DNA of 64,000 nt, taken from NCBI GenBank assembly GCA_019722365.1, contig JADFUC010001644.1, forward strand, positions 558,001 to 622,000, written 5' to 3'. A model generated the notes under the pieces. It saw nothing but the letters and a program-made list of their open reading frames with translations, did not search any database and was not told the origin of the DNA. The translations under genes were made by a program, and so were the position numbers. The DNA is from Lithospermum erythrorhizon. Its lineage: Eukaryota > Streptophyta > Magnoliopsida > Boraginales > Boraginaceae. This document shows, in pieces, positions 35,845 to 47,089 of this stretch. How positions within the stretch are numbered: position 1 is the first letter of the stretch; each line of letters opens with the position of its first letter.

Positions 35845-38292
35845 GGTGTATAGAGAATTTTGAGATGTGGGAGGGGTTGAGGTAATAATGGTGGTGGAAT
35901 GAAATGGTAAAGAGAAATGAAGATTTATGTTATGGTAGTTAGGGGATTTTATGATGGATTATTAAGGTAAGGGTAATGGAGGAGGAACGGAGTTTAAAAG
36001 AGATCAAGAGAAACTTTGTTATATAAAGCTAATAAGAATACTTTGTTATATAAATTATGTTATATAAAATATAGTAATTCATCCTCTCAATAATAAACTT
36101 TGTTCATTTAAATAGGTTTAATTATTGTTCGTCCTTTAATATTCCTTTAAGATCTTGAAGGGATATGGGTTGATTAAGGGAGAATGAATATGAGTCGGCA
36201 AGTAGAGTGTATACAAAGCTGCCGGCAGGTGGATTGAAGTCTGGACCCATTGGATGACCCCAAGATGGAGAATCTGCACCGGCGAGATAGGTACATCCAT
36301 ATATGTGCCGCTCAAATTTTATATCCTTTCTTTAACAATCTCATCTGTATTGAAGCATATGTTAATATATGTTACAAAGATACGATGGTTTATGTTAGAT
36401 TGTTAGTCATAAGGTGATAGTGAAGTTAAATACATGATGTGTAGGAAATGTAAATGTTATATTGACAATATTATTTTAGGAATTTTAAATGTCATGACAA
36501 CATTTATGCATTAGTCATTCAGGCTCAATAACACATTGTCACATTGTCACCTGGTATACTAACTATCCGGCCGGGCATGTTATAACCCGACGGACGTCGG
36601 TCCATTTGCGTGGCTTTCAATTTTTCACTCTTCGAAAACTTTTTTCGATGTGTCAGATTTAAACTATAAAATATGATCAACTCTACAAAAAATTACATAT
36701 AAATTAATGATCTTTTTATTCCAACTATTAATAATGATTCAATATATTCTTGCTATTTTGGATCAATTTTTGTATTATAATTAGAGTATCATTATCAATA
36801 AATAGAATGAGAAAATTATTGAACTACATATGGTGACATTAAAGTAGAGCTAATAGCCCTTGATTGTCCACATTATATATTTATATCATGACTCTCCCCC
36901 AAATATCTCCAGCATATATAACAATGGGGTCCTTATTCCAAAAAGGTAGGTAATGTGCTAAAGTAGAGTTCATATATATATGAGTGTATCTTTGTACAAT
37001 TCACTCAATCCCCAATTGTGGGCAAGTTTCATTTGTTTTAATCCCATCCAAAATGTCACTTCGATGCCTTTGTATCTCCCTGTTCCCCCTTTTGGTCATA
37101 TAATTCCATAAATATAAACACCAAAGGTAAGGGGTCATCATTTGTACTTTCTCATTCTTCCAAAGATCCCAAATTGGGATGGTAAAAGCAGGAGGAATTT
37201 TGTGTCTAAAATAAGATCATCTTTGTAAAAACTTTCATGAAAGATTGTGAAATTTCAAGTAATTTTCTAAGATCATGATCATATCACTAATTGGTTTTGT
37301 GATAAAAGCGTATAAATTTTTAAAAATCAACGTATAAATTTTTAACAATCAACTCATTAATTAAACTCGCTTTGTAGGAAAACCATAATACTTAATAGCC
37401 CGTTTATCCCATGCGCCTCCTCCACAAATAAAAAGAAATACTCATATAAAGTTTGGTAAATAAGAATAGGAAAAATATATGTAATATATATCTTTTTCAA
37501 TGCAATTTTTTGCTTTGAACTTTTAAATTCTTTTAACATTATTATTTTGTCTCTTACTATTCTTATTTTCATTGATTTATAATTTTCTATCTTCTTGAAA
37601 ATAATTAAATTAATTATCCTTTTAATAAAATAATATTTTGCTTACGCGATCAAGAATACGAATCCGAGGAAAGATAGAGTAATATAAATTAGAAAAATAA
37701 AATAAAAATCAGCCAATTATTGTGGTACATATATACTACGTACAGGACAAGGAAGCCAATGACTCGGTCTCTCACATTAAAGCTATATATGGTGACATGT
37801 CACATTATTAGCCATAATTATTTCTATTAAACTGAGAATCAAATGGTCAATAATGATCCGACTTGCATTTATGCATCAATACTACTCCGTATCACTTTCA
37901 CGGGATAAGATATCGTCTTCATTTCAATTTCTATGTAATTAATATTCAAACATTATGATAAATAAGTGTTTGGATGTGTATAATTTGATGGAAGAATATT
38001 TTGATAAAATTTAAAAATTATTATATCAATAGATAATTGATCTTTGATCCGAAAGAAAGTTATTTGTTATCTTGAAAACATTATCTTAATGAAATTATTA
38101 GGATGATGTGTAATAAAAGACACCTCATTAAAATAGCAAATTAGTCCAAAAAATGGTCCAAAATCATGTTTCTCCGTCAACAAATATTCAGGAATAAAAG
38201 TGTAACTTTTTTTTTAATCATTTACAGGATAAGTCTACATTCATAAGACCATAACATTAAAGAAAAATAAAGTACAACTTAATCATATTATT
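35845..38292. other. Kinase promoter and gene-free spacer
   Basis: The first few hundred bases are the probable kinase leader and promoter. The rest is AT-rich with no recognised coding sequence. A less AT-rich patch at about 36160-36300 and 36540-36620 has no clear frame. Confidence 0.5.
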
Positions 38293-38302
38293 CGAAATAA
38301 AA

Positions 38303-38473
38303 AGGAATTGTTATCCACCGATTTCATATTTTTTATACACTGGTTTAAAAAATAGCAAAATGATAAATATATCCCTTTAAGTTTAATCATTAAAATATGT
38401 AAAGGTTTTATTAATCTTTTTATCATTTTTTGAACTGGTGTATAAAGAAAGTGCGATCGATATATAACAATTA
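38303..38473. mobile_element. MITE with 10-bp target duplication, Mutator-like
   Basis: Inverted ends of about 60 bp: left AATTGTTATCCACCGATTTC with TTTATACACTGGTTTAAAAA; the right end in reverse reads AATTGTTATATATCGATCGC with TTTATACACCAGTTCAAAAA. Directly outside are identical copies of CGAAATAAAA (38293-38302 and 38474-38483). A 10-bp duplication fits Mutator-type elements. There is no coding capacity. Confidence 0.7.
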
Positions 38474-38776
38474 CGAAATAAAATCATCAACGATTAACTC
38501 AATGTTTAAAATTTTCAGAAAAATAGAATTTGAAAACATATATGGAACAACTCTTGTTTTTTTAAATTATTAATAGTAATTGATAGTATATTTTAAATTA
38601 TTAAAATCTTTTATATGGAAATTTGGGTGATAATCGACTAGAAACTTTGATTTGAGTAATTAATAGGATATGATTGAATCATGAATCAATGATATTTACA
38701 GACAAAAGATTCAAAGAAATACCAAAAACAAGAATCACATAGATTCCACATATAGATTCCACATATGTTATTACAG

Positions 38777-38845
38777 AGAATCTATCCACTGTACTTATAA
38801 TCTCTCCACTGTACTTATAATCTCTCTCTCTCTCTCTCTCTCTCT
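38777..38845. repeat. 20-bp duplication and (CT)n microsatellite
   Basis: CCACTGTACTTATAATCTCT occurs twice in tandem (from 38787) and runs into about 12 CT units. It probably arose by slippage. Confidence 0.85.
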
Positions 38846-39193
38846 AGTTTATGGGTAAACCTCATCCAACACAATCTAGGCAATATTTTTTCAAGTTCCA
38901 ATGCCAACCCCACATCAAAGCTACCCTTATATAGACATGAGTATAGGTGTGCAAAACGACAATGAATCTTTTTAGGGGGGAATATCAAGAATTGATGGTT
39001 ATCAAGCTCTGGTAATAAAAAAAATTACTAATATTTATGGTGGGGAATGTCTAAATTTGATGGTTCTGAAGCTCTGTTAATAAAAAAAATTCAATATTTT
39101 TTACTGGGGAGGTTCAATATTTGATGGTTATTACAAGGAGTTGACTTGTTTTTAATCTAGTTGTTTTTTTTTGTGGGAAGAGGTTAGAGAGTA

Positions 39194-40345
39194 ATGATGT
39201 CTTCTAGTATAAATTTGGTGATGAGAGCGATAGGATTTGGTGTGAGTACTATGTTCATAGTTTTTGTTTGTACAAGGTTGATTTGTGCTAGAATTCAGTT
39301 GAAAGCTTCATTTTCTCAAGCCATTAGATCAGATCTTCTTTCTTGTCTAATTGAAGTTCTAAGTTTTCATTTGAGGGACAATTGGCTGCAATTTATCTTC
39401 TACATAGCTTTTCTTTGTTCGTTTTGTTGATGTAGTTGTTGTTTTTGTGCTTCATGTAATGTTCCACACATCAATTATAGTAGCTGTTAGGTGTGATTTT
39501 GATGTGTCTATTAATTAGCGAGTCAAACAATGATTTGTTATTGTTGTACAGTTAGAACGGGGTCTCCATGGCCTTGAGCCTTATGTTGCCAATTTCCCAT
39601 TGAAAAGTATAACGATAGAAGCAGAAATTACTCAGTAAGTGACATTTTTTATTCTCAAATCATGTTTAACTTTCAACTATTGTTGAAGCTTGTCTTATCA
39701 ATTAGTAAAATTCGCCCGCTATATGTTACATAGTATCTTTTTGATAAATCTTATGGAGTCTCCAACCTCTATCTTTTCTTTTCATTGAATTTGCGTTGCA
39801 GTGTGCTAGAGGCACGGTTAATGGTTTCCTAACTAGTTTCCCAGTGTCTCAAATCATTTCTTTTCCCAGTGTATAGTTTTCCGGTTCCTACTTTGGAAGA
39901 AAAAAGTGCTAAAGCAGCAGTATTATGGCACGGGTGTACAGTTTGCCCAGTAGAATACAAAGGGGAAGATATTCTACGCATCCTACCATCCTGTGGCCAT
40001 TCCTTTCATGCGACCTGTATATAGATATGGTTACATCAACGCTCTACATGTCCAGTTTGCCGGATATCCCTGCAGGATCATTCTGAGAAAAAGCGCTTCA
40101 TGCAACCTATGTTCAGTTCAGCTATTCGGTCTCATTTTAACACATAGTCAGTTGACGCAAATTCTAACCTACACGTTTCAGTTAGTAGACTTCCATCGAG
40201 ATCTCTCGACAACCAAAGGATGGACCCCATACACGAGAAACAATGTCAGTTACACGGTGAGAGAAGAGAAGTTGGTGGTAGCAACTCCAACTTGATTGGC
40301 TGTAGTCATTCATCTAAAGAAGTTAAGAGTCCATCACCTATGTAA
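39194..40345 (+). pseudogene. ATL-type RING-H2 gene with two in-frame TAG codons
   Basis: Three exons can be read: 39194-39355 (an N-terminal hydrophobic segment, ending V-C-T-R-L-I-C-A-R-I-Q-L), 39552-39634 (LERGLHGLEPYVANFP, an ATL-family block) and 39877-40345. Exon 3 has a RING-H2 domain with C-T-V-C, P-S-C-G-H-S-F-H-A-T-C and W-L-H-Q-R-S-T-C-P-V-C, so all eight zinc ligands are present. Between the fifth-to-sixth ligand block and W-L-H, where the family has Asp-Ile-Trp, the frame reads I-stop-I-W (TAG 40022-40024). A second TAG is at 40145-40147. The frame then stays open for 65 more codons to TAA at 40343. ATL proteins are membrane-anchored E3 ubiquitin ligases. As it stands the RING cannot be completed, so this is most likely a recent pseudogene. 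The exon 1 donor (GAA|GTTCTA) is weak. Confidence 0.7.
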
Positions 40346-40878
40346 GTTCTGCTGCAATGCTTGACCTAGTGGCTCTCTGTACATTGATAATTATTTATGC
40401 TTCCCTTTTTTAACTCCTCTTCATTTTTAGTTCTCATTTTAATATTCACTCCCCCACCCCCACCCCCGCCCTCTCCCTGTTTTGTCTAAAGAGTTTACAT
40501 GTGTTCTTTTCGCATATGACTCCACTCATCAGAACAAATCACAATGGGTTGGATGTGCTGTTATGATTACGATTTTGAGCATATGAGCCTAAAATTACAT
40601 TTGATCTTGGCTCCTAAAGTATTCTTATTAGCTTTAGTAAGTTCAAACTTTCACTTGAATGGTTGAACTATTAGGGCCAACATAGAACGCCAGGTCAAAG
40701 TTGATTCCCATTCTTCACTGACTCATAGACGATGAACGTGAGAATCCTTGGGTTACAAAGTGTAATCCCAAGGCAGTTTTCTTTAAGGCGAGCTATACTA
40801 TAGTTACACTAGGTGTGATTGTAAATTAGCAAAGGCAAAATGAATCTTTATCTTGAAAGAAGCATTTATAGGACTGAG
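40346..40878. other. Spacer, no gene seen
   Basis: 3' flank of the RING-H2 locus. It contains a CCCCCACCCCCACCCCCGCC run at about 40450 and otherwise AT-rich sequence. Confidence 0.45.
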
Positions 40879-40996
40879 TTGTATTAAACTTTGCATTGGG
40901 ACGTATACAAAGAAATCGAAATTGCAAAACAAAGAAATTGTATTAAACTTTGCATTGGGACGTATACAAAGAAATTGAAATTGGAAAACAAGGAAG
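40879..40996. repeat. 59-bp tandem duplication
   Basis: TTGTATTAAACTTTGCATTG and GGACGTATACAAAGAAAT occur at 40879 and again at 40938, with only about four differences over the unit. It lies just beyond the 3' end of the LRR gene. Confidence 0.9.
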
Positions 40997-41081
40997 TAAA
41001 TTTATATCTAATTATATTATATATATAAACTAGCAATGCATATCCATAGTACTCCGCTCAATTTTGTATGAGCAGATGCAA

Positions 41082-42875
41082 TTACTGGCCAGTCTCTTTT
41101 TGCTTACCTTTGCAAGGTGGTAAAGGTTTTCCACATAAACATAGATTGTGGGCATAAGCAGCTGGAGGAAAGATGTTGAATGGCCTCTTTTGTGGAATCT
41201 GACCACATAGTCTATTTGCTCTGAAGTTCACATGTTGCAATGCTTCGATTCCCATCAAACTCTCAGGAATTCTTCCTGTTAGCCCGTTGATGGATATATC
41301 GAGCCAATGCAGTTTCAGCACCAATCCCAAACTTGGTGGGATAGTTCCTGTGATTTGGTTTCTTGATATATCGAGCTTTTCCAATGCATTCAAATTAGAG
41401 ATTGAAATAGGAATATGACCTGATATTTTGTTGTTTGCTATGTTTAGCACTTTTAAGTTCAATGTACTGGATATTTCAGGGATTGTGCCAGAAATTTGGT
41501 TATTTGAGACATCAACAATCTCCAGGAACTTGCTTGTTTTGTTGCTCAGGATTCTTGAGAGTGATCCGAATAGCTTGTTTGAATGGAGATCAAGCGATGA
41601 AAGTCCGTCTGGCAATCTAATCTGTGAGATATCAGATTTTAGCTGGTTATTTGAGAGCTTGACATTCTGTATATTGGACATTCTTGCCAAGAAATTCGAG
41701 AGCCCATCGGAGAAGTAGTTGTCCGACAGGTCTATGGAATTGAGAGATTCTGGCTTTGTGAAGTTCGGTAGAATCCCTGAAAGACTACAACCAGCAAGTT
41801 GAACATTAGAAAGTTCTCTGTTTCGGATCCATTCAGGCACGGTCCCTAAATTGAACTTGTTGCGAGACAAGTCTATCGACAACAACGAAGGAAGGCCTTT
41901 CGAGAAGGCAGTAGTAGGCAGAGGACCTACAAGCTCATTTCCTGATAGACTAACATTCCAAAGGTTCTGAAGATGGCCTAAAGATTCTGGAATTTGCCCC
42001 GAGAGGCGATTGGAACCCAATGATAAGGTGCTAAGAGACTTCATATTCCCTATGAGGTAAGGAATTCTTCCCACTAGTTGATTGTGATCAAGGGACAATG
42101 CCGAGAGCTTAACAAGATTGCACAGAGAATCAGGCATTTGCCCTGATAACCGATTATTCGAAAGATCAAGATAAGTGAGGTTGAGGAGCCCTACCCCTAT
42201 AAAATCAGGGATCAATCCAGACAATGAATTGTATCCAACATCAAGAGCTTGTAAACTCTTCAAATTTGCTAATGTAGATGGAAAAGAACCAGTTAATGAA
42301 TTCTTTGCTAAGTTGAGTTGCAAAAGTTCTTTCAAATTGCCCATTGTAGGTGGAATCTCCCCACTAAAAGAGTTTCCACTAAGTGATAAAGTTTGCAACT
42401 TAGTTAAATGAACCAAAACAGAATTTTGGAGAACTCCTTGTAAAGCATTATCATCTAAAATAAGCTGAGTGAGCTTGTTTAGTTTTTCAAATGATTGTGG
42501 TATTGGACCACTAATTCTTTTCATGCCACTAATTATCATTACCTCCAAGAAGCTTAAATTGCCAAGAGAAGTTGACAAAGTTCCCTTCATGTATATTCCA
42601 ACATCTTTATATGATGATGGTCTTTGCAATATCAACCTAATGACCCTTCCTGTTGAGGGATCACAATCAATGCCTTCCCATCCACCTCCACAACAATCTT
42701 TGCTTGTCCATGTTGAAAGAAGCCCAGTTGTGTCCTTCACTATCTTAGCCTTGAACCCAAGAAGTGCTTCTCTATCAATATTTGAACATGTTGGTTGCAA
42801 TCCTTGAGGTTGTGCTAAGTGAAATAAAGAGAAATATAACAAAATTTCAAGAACTACACACATCATAAAATGCAT
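41082..42875 (-). CDS. Secreted leucine-rich repeat protein, At5g23400/DRT100-like
   Basis: A single exon of 597 aa. A hydrophobic signal peptide (about 1-24) leads into the LRRNT cap (C-S-N-I-D-R-E-A-L-L-G-F-K-A-K-I and D-C-C-G-G-G-W-E-G-I-D-C-D). About 18-20 extracellular-type LRRs follow (L-x-x-L-x-L-x-x-N-x-L-x-G-x-I-P pattern). The end is a Cys-containing cap (C-L-C-G-K-P-L-P-P-C) and a short basic tail. There is no transmembrane segment or kinase domain, so this is an apoplastic or cell-wall LRR protein, not a receptor kinase. Length, the Y-M-K-G-T-L-S-T-S-L-G-N-L block and the R-P-F-N-I-F-P-P-A-A-Y-A-H-N-L-C-L-C-G-K ending match the Arabidopsis At5g23400 group as I know it. Its function is poorly known; FLOR1 and PGIP are distant relatives. 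Confidence 0.93.
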   Translation of the reverse strand: MHFMMCVVLEILLYFSLFHLAQPQGLQPTCSNIDREALLGFKAKIVKDTTGLLSTWTSKDCCGGGWEGIDCDPSTGRVIRLILQRPSSYKDVGIYMKGTLSTSLGNLSFLEVMIISGMKRISGPIPQSFEKLNKLTQLILDDNALQGVLQNSVLVHLTKLQTLSLSGNSFSGEIPPTMGNLKELLQLNLAKNSLTGSFPSTLANLKSLQALDVGYNSLSGLIPDFIGVGLLNLTYLDLSNNRLSGQMPDSLCNLVKLSALSLDHNQLVGRIPYLIGNMKSLSTLSLGSNRLSGQIPESLGHLQNLWNVSLSGNELVGPLPTTAFSKGLPSLLSIDLSRNKFNLGTVPEWIRNRELSNVQLAGCSLSGILPNFTKPESLNSIDLSDNYFSDGLSNFLARMSNIQNVKLSNNQLKSDISQIRLPDGLSSLDLHSNKLFGSLSRILSNKTSKFLEIVDVSNNQISGTIPEISSTLNLKVLNIANNKISGHIPISISNLNALEKLDISRNQITGTIPPSLGLVLKLHWLDISINGLTGRIPESLMGIEALQHVNFRANRLCGQIPQKRPFNIFPPAAYAHNLCLCGKPLPPCKGKQKETGQ

Positions 42876-43748
42876 TTTTGGAATATGGGTTTGTGCTATT
42901 TTCTTGAGTTGATATTTTGGGGGGGTGAGTGGTAGGAGAAGTGGCTATAGTTTATTGAAATGAACAATTAACAAACAAAAAGCAAGAGAATTCTTCTACG
43001 TAGACAAGAAGGTATAATGATGAAAAAGGCTGCAAGAAATTCTAAAGAAATCATGATATTGAACAACTCAACTATGCCCCCCTATGAATTTATAGTAATG
43101 AAAAATGGACTGGAAATGTCATTTTTTTATTATATGGTTTTATGAATATAAGTGGCTTCACATGATTAAGTTTGTAAGTGAGCCTTTGTTTTTTGTTATC
43201 TCACGGGGATCTTAATTTCACACAAACCGAACGTTGGAGAGCAAGCAAGTAATTTTGAAATTTTGATTTTCAACTTTTTAACATGTCAATACTTCTTCTT
43301 TTTCTTCTTCAATTGAGGGACCACAGTTTTCAATCATTTCTTTGATTTTTACTGCTGGCTAGGGCTAGGAGTCGTTAGATGTCATGACTTTCTATAGCAT
43401 ACAGGGCCATATTCTTGAATATCAGATTATAAAGAAATAAAAATAAGAAATTTTTGGGCCGGCAGGGAAAATGGGTGCCAATGGAGCCTCCATGGAAGAA
43501 GGCCGAAAAGTTAATAATGTGTATAAAGAAACTCTCGTGTAAGCGAGATATAATCGAATAGTAATATAACATGTAGTACTAAACACTCTCTATTGTACTT
43601 ATAATAGATAAGAAATATAGACAATATAATGAACAATTATGATTTATTTAATATCGAAGAGCTAGAGAATAACAATTTTTTTACCACATGACATGGATAA
43701 GAAGAGGACAATGGTCACAATGGAAAAATGAGAACAAAGGAATGAGGG
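42876..43748. other. LRR gene promoter region and spacer
   Basis: A TATA-like CTATAAATTC on the minus strand at about 43085-43095 could serve the LRR gene, with a leader of about 190 nt. Nothing else coding was seen. A 65-codon minus frame at 43375-43572 is probably chance. Confidence 0.4.
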
Positions 43749-43754
43749 AAAAAA
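43749..43754 (-). terminator. Pol III terminator of tRNA-Arg
   Basis: A run of six T on the minus strand begins three bases after the tRNA 3' end, the standard stop signal for RNA polymerase III. Confidence 0.8.
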
Positions 43755-43756
43755 TG

Positions 43757-43829
43757 CACGCCCGGTGGGACTCGAACCCACAATCGTTTGATTAGAAGTC
43801 AAACGCCTTATCCATTAGGCCACGGGCGC
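43757..43829 (-). tRNA. tRNA-Arg (anticodon UCU)
   Basis: A 73-nt cloverleaf on the minus strand with no intron. The acceptor stem is GCGCCCG pairing with CGGGCGT (first pair G-U), with discriminator G. The D arm contains TGGCCTAATGGATAAGGC. The anticodon arm is TTTGA-CTTCTAA-TCAAA, placing TCT at 34-36. The T arm is GTGGG-TTCGAGT-CCCAC. The internal A box and B box (GGTTCGAGTCC) are intact. It reads AGA (and by wobble AGG) codons. Confidence 0.97.
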
Positions 43830-44470
43830 TTGTTGGTGGTATTCAATCACACCTATTTGTGGTTTCTAATTATTTACCTGAAAAAAATAGGAAAAAGTAG
43901 TTCCATCTTACATCTTACTACATCTATTGGATAATTCCTTTTTGACGTTTTCAATTTTCGATATACTTTACTCTAATTCCAATTGAGAAGAGGGTACATC
44001 TCTTTTTAATAGAAGTAGTAAATATTTGTATCATGGCCTTGGCTCCCTCATATTTTGCTTCCCCTATAATATTTTGACTTCACTTTTTCCTTGTGCTACC
44101 ATTTTCACGAATATGCCTTTGTATGGGGCTCATACAAAATCTAATGAAAACTGTAATAGAACAGGAATAGGGATTGGACATTTGGATGCATCATTTGTTA
44201 GTTTGATTGGAAGATGAAATGAGATAAGAGATGGTCAAGAAGTCAATATCCCACAATCGGCATAAAAATAGATTGCGACGAGCTACCATCCCCCCATTCC
44301 TTCCATAATAAGACAAACCAAAATGTACACTACCCCCTTTTCTTGTCCCTCTCGTATAGGAACCCCTTCTCCCCTTCCTCGCCGTGTAATAGATCAACAT
44401 GCCCCAATACCTCTGAAGAAAGCTCCCGCCCTGTAATGGAAGCCAAACATTGCCACATATATCATCAACT
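43830..44470. other. Spacer and VTE5 3' region
   Basis: No gene was seen. The right side (about 44200-44470) is likely the 3' UTR of the phytol kinase gene. Confidence 0.45.
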
Positions 44471-46668
44471 CTACTGGTCCTGAAATGTTAAGAGTGCAGT
44501 AATCATGCTTGCTAATGGAACCGAAATGTTGTCATCCACTAAGCTTGATGTTGGGAGAGACTCCACCAAGGTTGCCAGGAGGGCAATCAAAGCAACTCTT
44601 TTGATTGTCCTATCCCAACTTAAGTCAATGAATCCGAATGCTGCAAAGTAGTATAGCATCCTATACACAGATCAACAACGTTTCTATAAGAACATTGTCC
44701 ATGTGAGTTGCACATAAAATGAACAATGAAACAATTGATAAAAACATACCCAACAGATACCAAGAAGCCAAATGCAAACATTGAGATACTACCAGCAAAA
44801 CTTTTCTCTTGATTGTATGGTAGCTTTAGTGAACCAAATCTTCTTCCCACTATATCAGCAATGCCTAAATATCACCACTCCATTAGATGATTAATAAGAA
44901 AAAAAGGCACACTTCTAAACCGCAAAACATATAATTGTACCTGAGCTTAATCTAAGTGTGTGCCAATCAGCTATACAATATTCATATTATCATTTTACAT
45001 ACTTAAATCAATACTTAATTTTTTTCATCTTAATTTGAAAGAGGAAGAATGTAAAACATTGTATGTAGTAAAGCATCTAACTGTAATCTCTTTCATACAG
45101 ACAGAATTATTACCATCCCCAGCACACATCATTGCCACAGATATGACTCCGACAGGTGATTCACGCCAGAAGACTAGTGCACTTACTATCAGAACAAGAA
45201 CATAATAAAACGGACCCTTCAGCAATTCCCTAGAAAAAAACATTATTAGAATACATAAATGGACAACTGTAGAAGTAAAACCAAATACTATAAATTGAAA
45301 ATTTCGATATAGTGAACATTACTCCGGCTTTCCTTCTCTAGTCAATGATTTTGTGAGCCTTCCTTCATCAATGGCCATGGAGAAACCGTAAATGATCAAC
45401 CGTAAGCAATTAATGAAGGGGACTATAGAAGCAATGTAACGGGCCTCGGTTGATGTGCTAAACTAATTAAAATTCAAACTATATCAGCAACAGGTTTAGT
45501 CTTCGCAATTTGAATAGTTTACAATCGAACTAAGTAGTGTAGTAGTTACCTATAGATCGGCCAAGAAATCATAAACAGCAGACCAGATAAAATGTGGACC
45601 AATTTTCTGCTCAATTTCTGTTTCAAATACATAGTAATTAATCAATTACAGCTGAAAGTAATATTATTAACAACAAATTCCATGAATTTCAAAACACGTA
45701 AGTTACAAATTTGTCAATTTCAATCTCTTAAGTAAACAATATTATTAGCATCAAAACTATAATAGTATCAATTTTAATGTCTAAGTAAACTAATATATTA
45801 GCATCAAACTATCATGTCAATTTTAATGTCTAAGTAAACTAGTAGATTAGCATCAAATTATCATGTCAATTTTTAACGTCCAAGTAAACTAGTATATTAG
45901 CATCATACTATAATGTTAATTAAATTTCTAAGTAAACTAAGATATTAGCATCAAACTATAATGTCTATTTTAATTACTAAGTAAACAAATATATACTCCA
46001 ATAACTACCAAACCAATACTACCTCTGTCCCTAAAATATTATCTAGTTCGATTTTCAATTATCAAAACTAACAGACTTTGCGACCTTAATAGATTAATAA
46101 ATATATATTAACTACAAAAACAATTCTACCTCCATCCATAAAATTTTATCTAGTTAGATTTATAATTATCGAAACTAACAAACTTTTAATAGATTAAGGT
46201 ATCTTCGAATTCAGTAAATTTTATCATGTCAATAATAAAATAAGTTACAACTATTATTCATTCATAAATATATTGTTTCAGCGCGTAGTATGCAACATAT
46301 ATTAAAATACTTTCGATCAAAATTTGATAGTCTAACTATTAAAATTCAAAACGGAAAAATATTTTAGGAGGTAATATAAAAGCTAGAAAAAACACCTGTT
46401 GAATAATATTTCTATCAGTCAAGTAATCAAAGGTCGAAACAAGAGCATACGCGCCGCCAGTAACCACCGCCGTAGCAGCAGCGTCTTGAAGTAGAAGAGC
46501 ACCACCTCCGGCGGCAGGAAACAGTGCTGCTTTTATAGGAAGGAGTTTTTTGGAAGTGGAGTGAATAAATATGTGGCGGCGATTAGGTGGTGGTGGTGGA
46601 GAGAGGCGGAGGTGGATGAAGCAAGAGGCGGCGCGTGGATTAAATGAGGGCAGAGTACTTGTTGTCAT
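44471..46668 (-). CDS. VTE5: Phytol kinase, chloroplast
   Basis: Six exons on minus: 46668-46396, 45617-45550, 45457-45323, 45229-45114, 44864-44750 and 44660-44471, joining to 298 aa (Arabidopsis VTE5 is about 300). VTE5 phosphorylates phytol from chlorophyll breakdown, feeding tocopherol and fatty acid phytyl ester synthesis in plastid membranes. The N-terminus (MTTSTLPSFNPRAASCFIHL, then Pro/Arg-rich) is a plausible transit peptide. The core has several hydrophobic helices and the family motifs L-S-R-K-L-V-H-I-L-S-G-L, S-T-E-A-R-Y, S-P-V-G-V-I-S-V-A-M-M-C-A-G-D-G-I-A-D-I-V-G-R-R and V-E-S-L-P, D-D-N-I-S-V-P-L-A. The S-R-K-L-V-H-I-L-S block and R-E-S-P-V-G favour VTE5 over farnesol kinase. 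An upstream in-frame ATG (46806) is less likely. All introns are GT-AG. Confidence 0.94.
45730..45986. repeat. 49-bp minisatellite in VTE5 intron 1
   Basis: A unit of about 49 bp (TAAGTAAACTAATATATTAG, CATCAAACTATAATGTCAAT plus T-rich end) repeats about five times, with AAGTAAAC at about 45730, 45783, 45832, 45882, 45930 and 45979. Copies differ by several bases. Confidence 0.9.
46018..46378. mobile_element. Stowaway-like MITE(s) in VTE5 intron 1
   Basis: The left end is TACTACCTCTGTCCCTAAAA. The right end (AAATATTTTAGGAGGTAAT), read in reverse, gives ATTACCTCCTAAAATATTT. Inside, TACCTCCATCCATAAAATTT with TATCTAGTTAGATTTATAAT partly repeats the left end, so a second copy or duplication is nested. 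The right end abuts exon 1. Confidence 0.5.
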
Positions 46669-47089
46669 AGTTTTGTCCACTTTGATGTACGATGAAAGTA
46701 ATGAAACTACTTGGAAAAGACCAAAGTGTTGATGATTAGTTGTTTTGCTTATGTGGTCGGAGTTCGGCCGATTCTGTGATGAAAGTTCCAGTTCAGTTCC
46801 AACCACATGTAATCGAATTTCGAAGCTAACTTTTCAAACCTAACTCTATGTATCGAATCGAACTTTCAAATTCTTCAATTACCTATGTTTAGATTGACAG
46901 GAATTGAGGGGAGAGTAAAACATCAAAATTAATCAAACAATTGAAATCGAGTTGAATTGAGATAAATCTTTTAATATGTTATTTCAATATTTTTAATTTT
47001 TCGAGATGAATCAAGGTATCATAAATCAGTAGTAAGTAGTTAATAAAGAGAGCTACACATGTTGGCCATGCAATGGTGATCGGACTGCT
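46669..47089. other. VTE5 promoter region
   Basis: Upstream flank of the phytol kinase gene, between its start and the satellite-like array. No other feature was recognised. Confidence 0.4.

Noticed and set aside
41428..42807. Several plus-strand frames across the LRR gene
   Set aside because: Antisense shadows caused by the regular LRR codon pattern.
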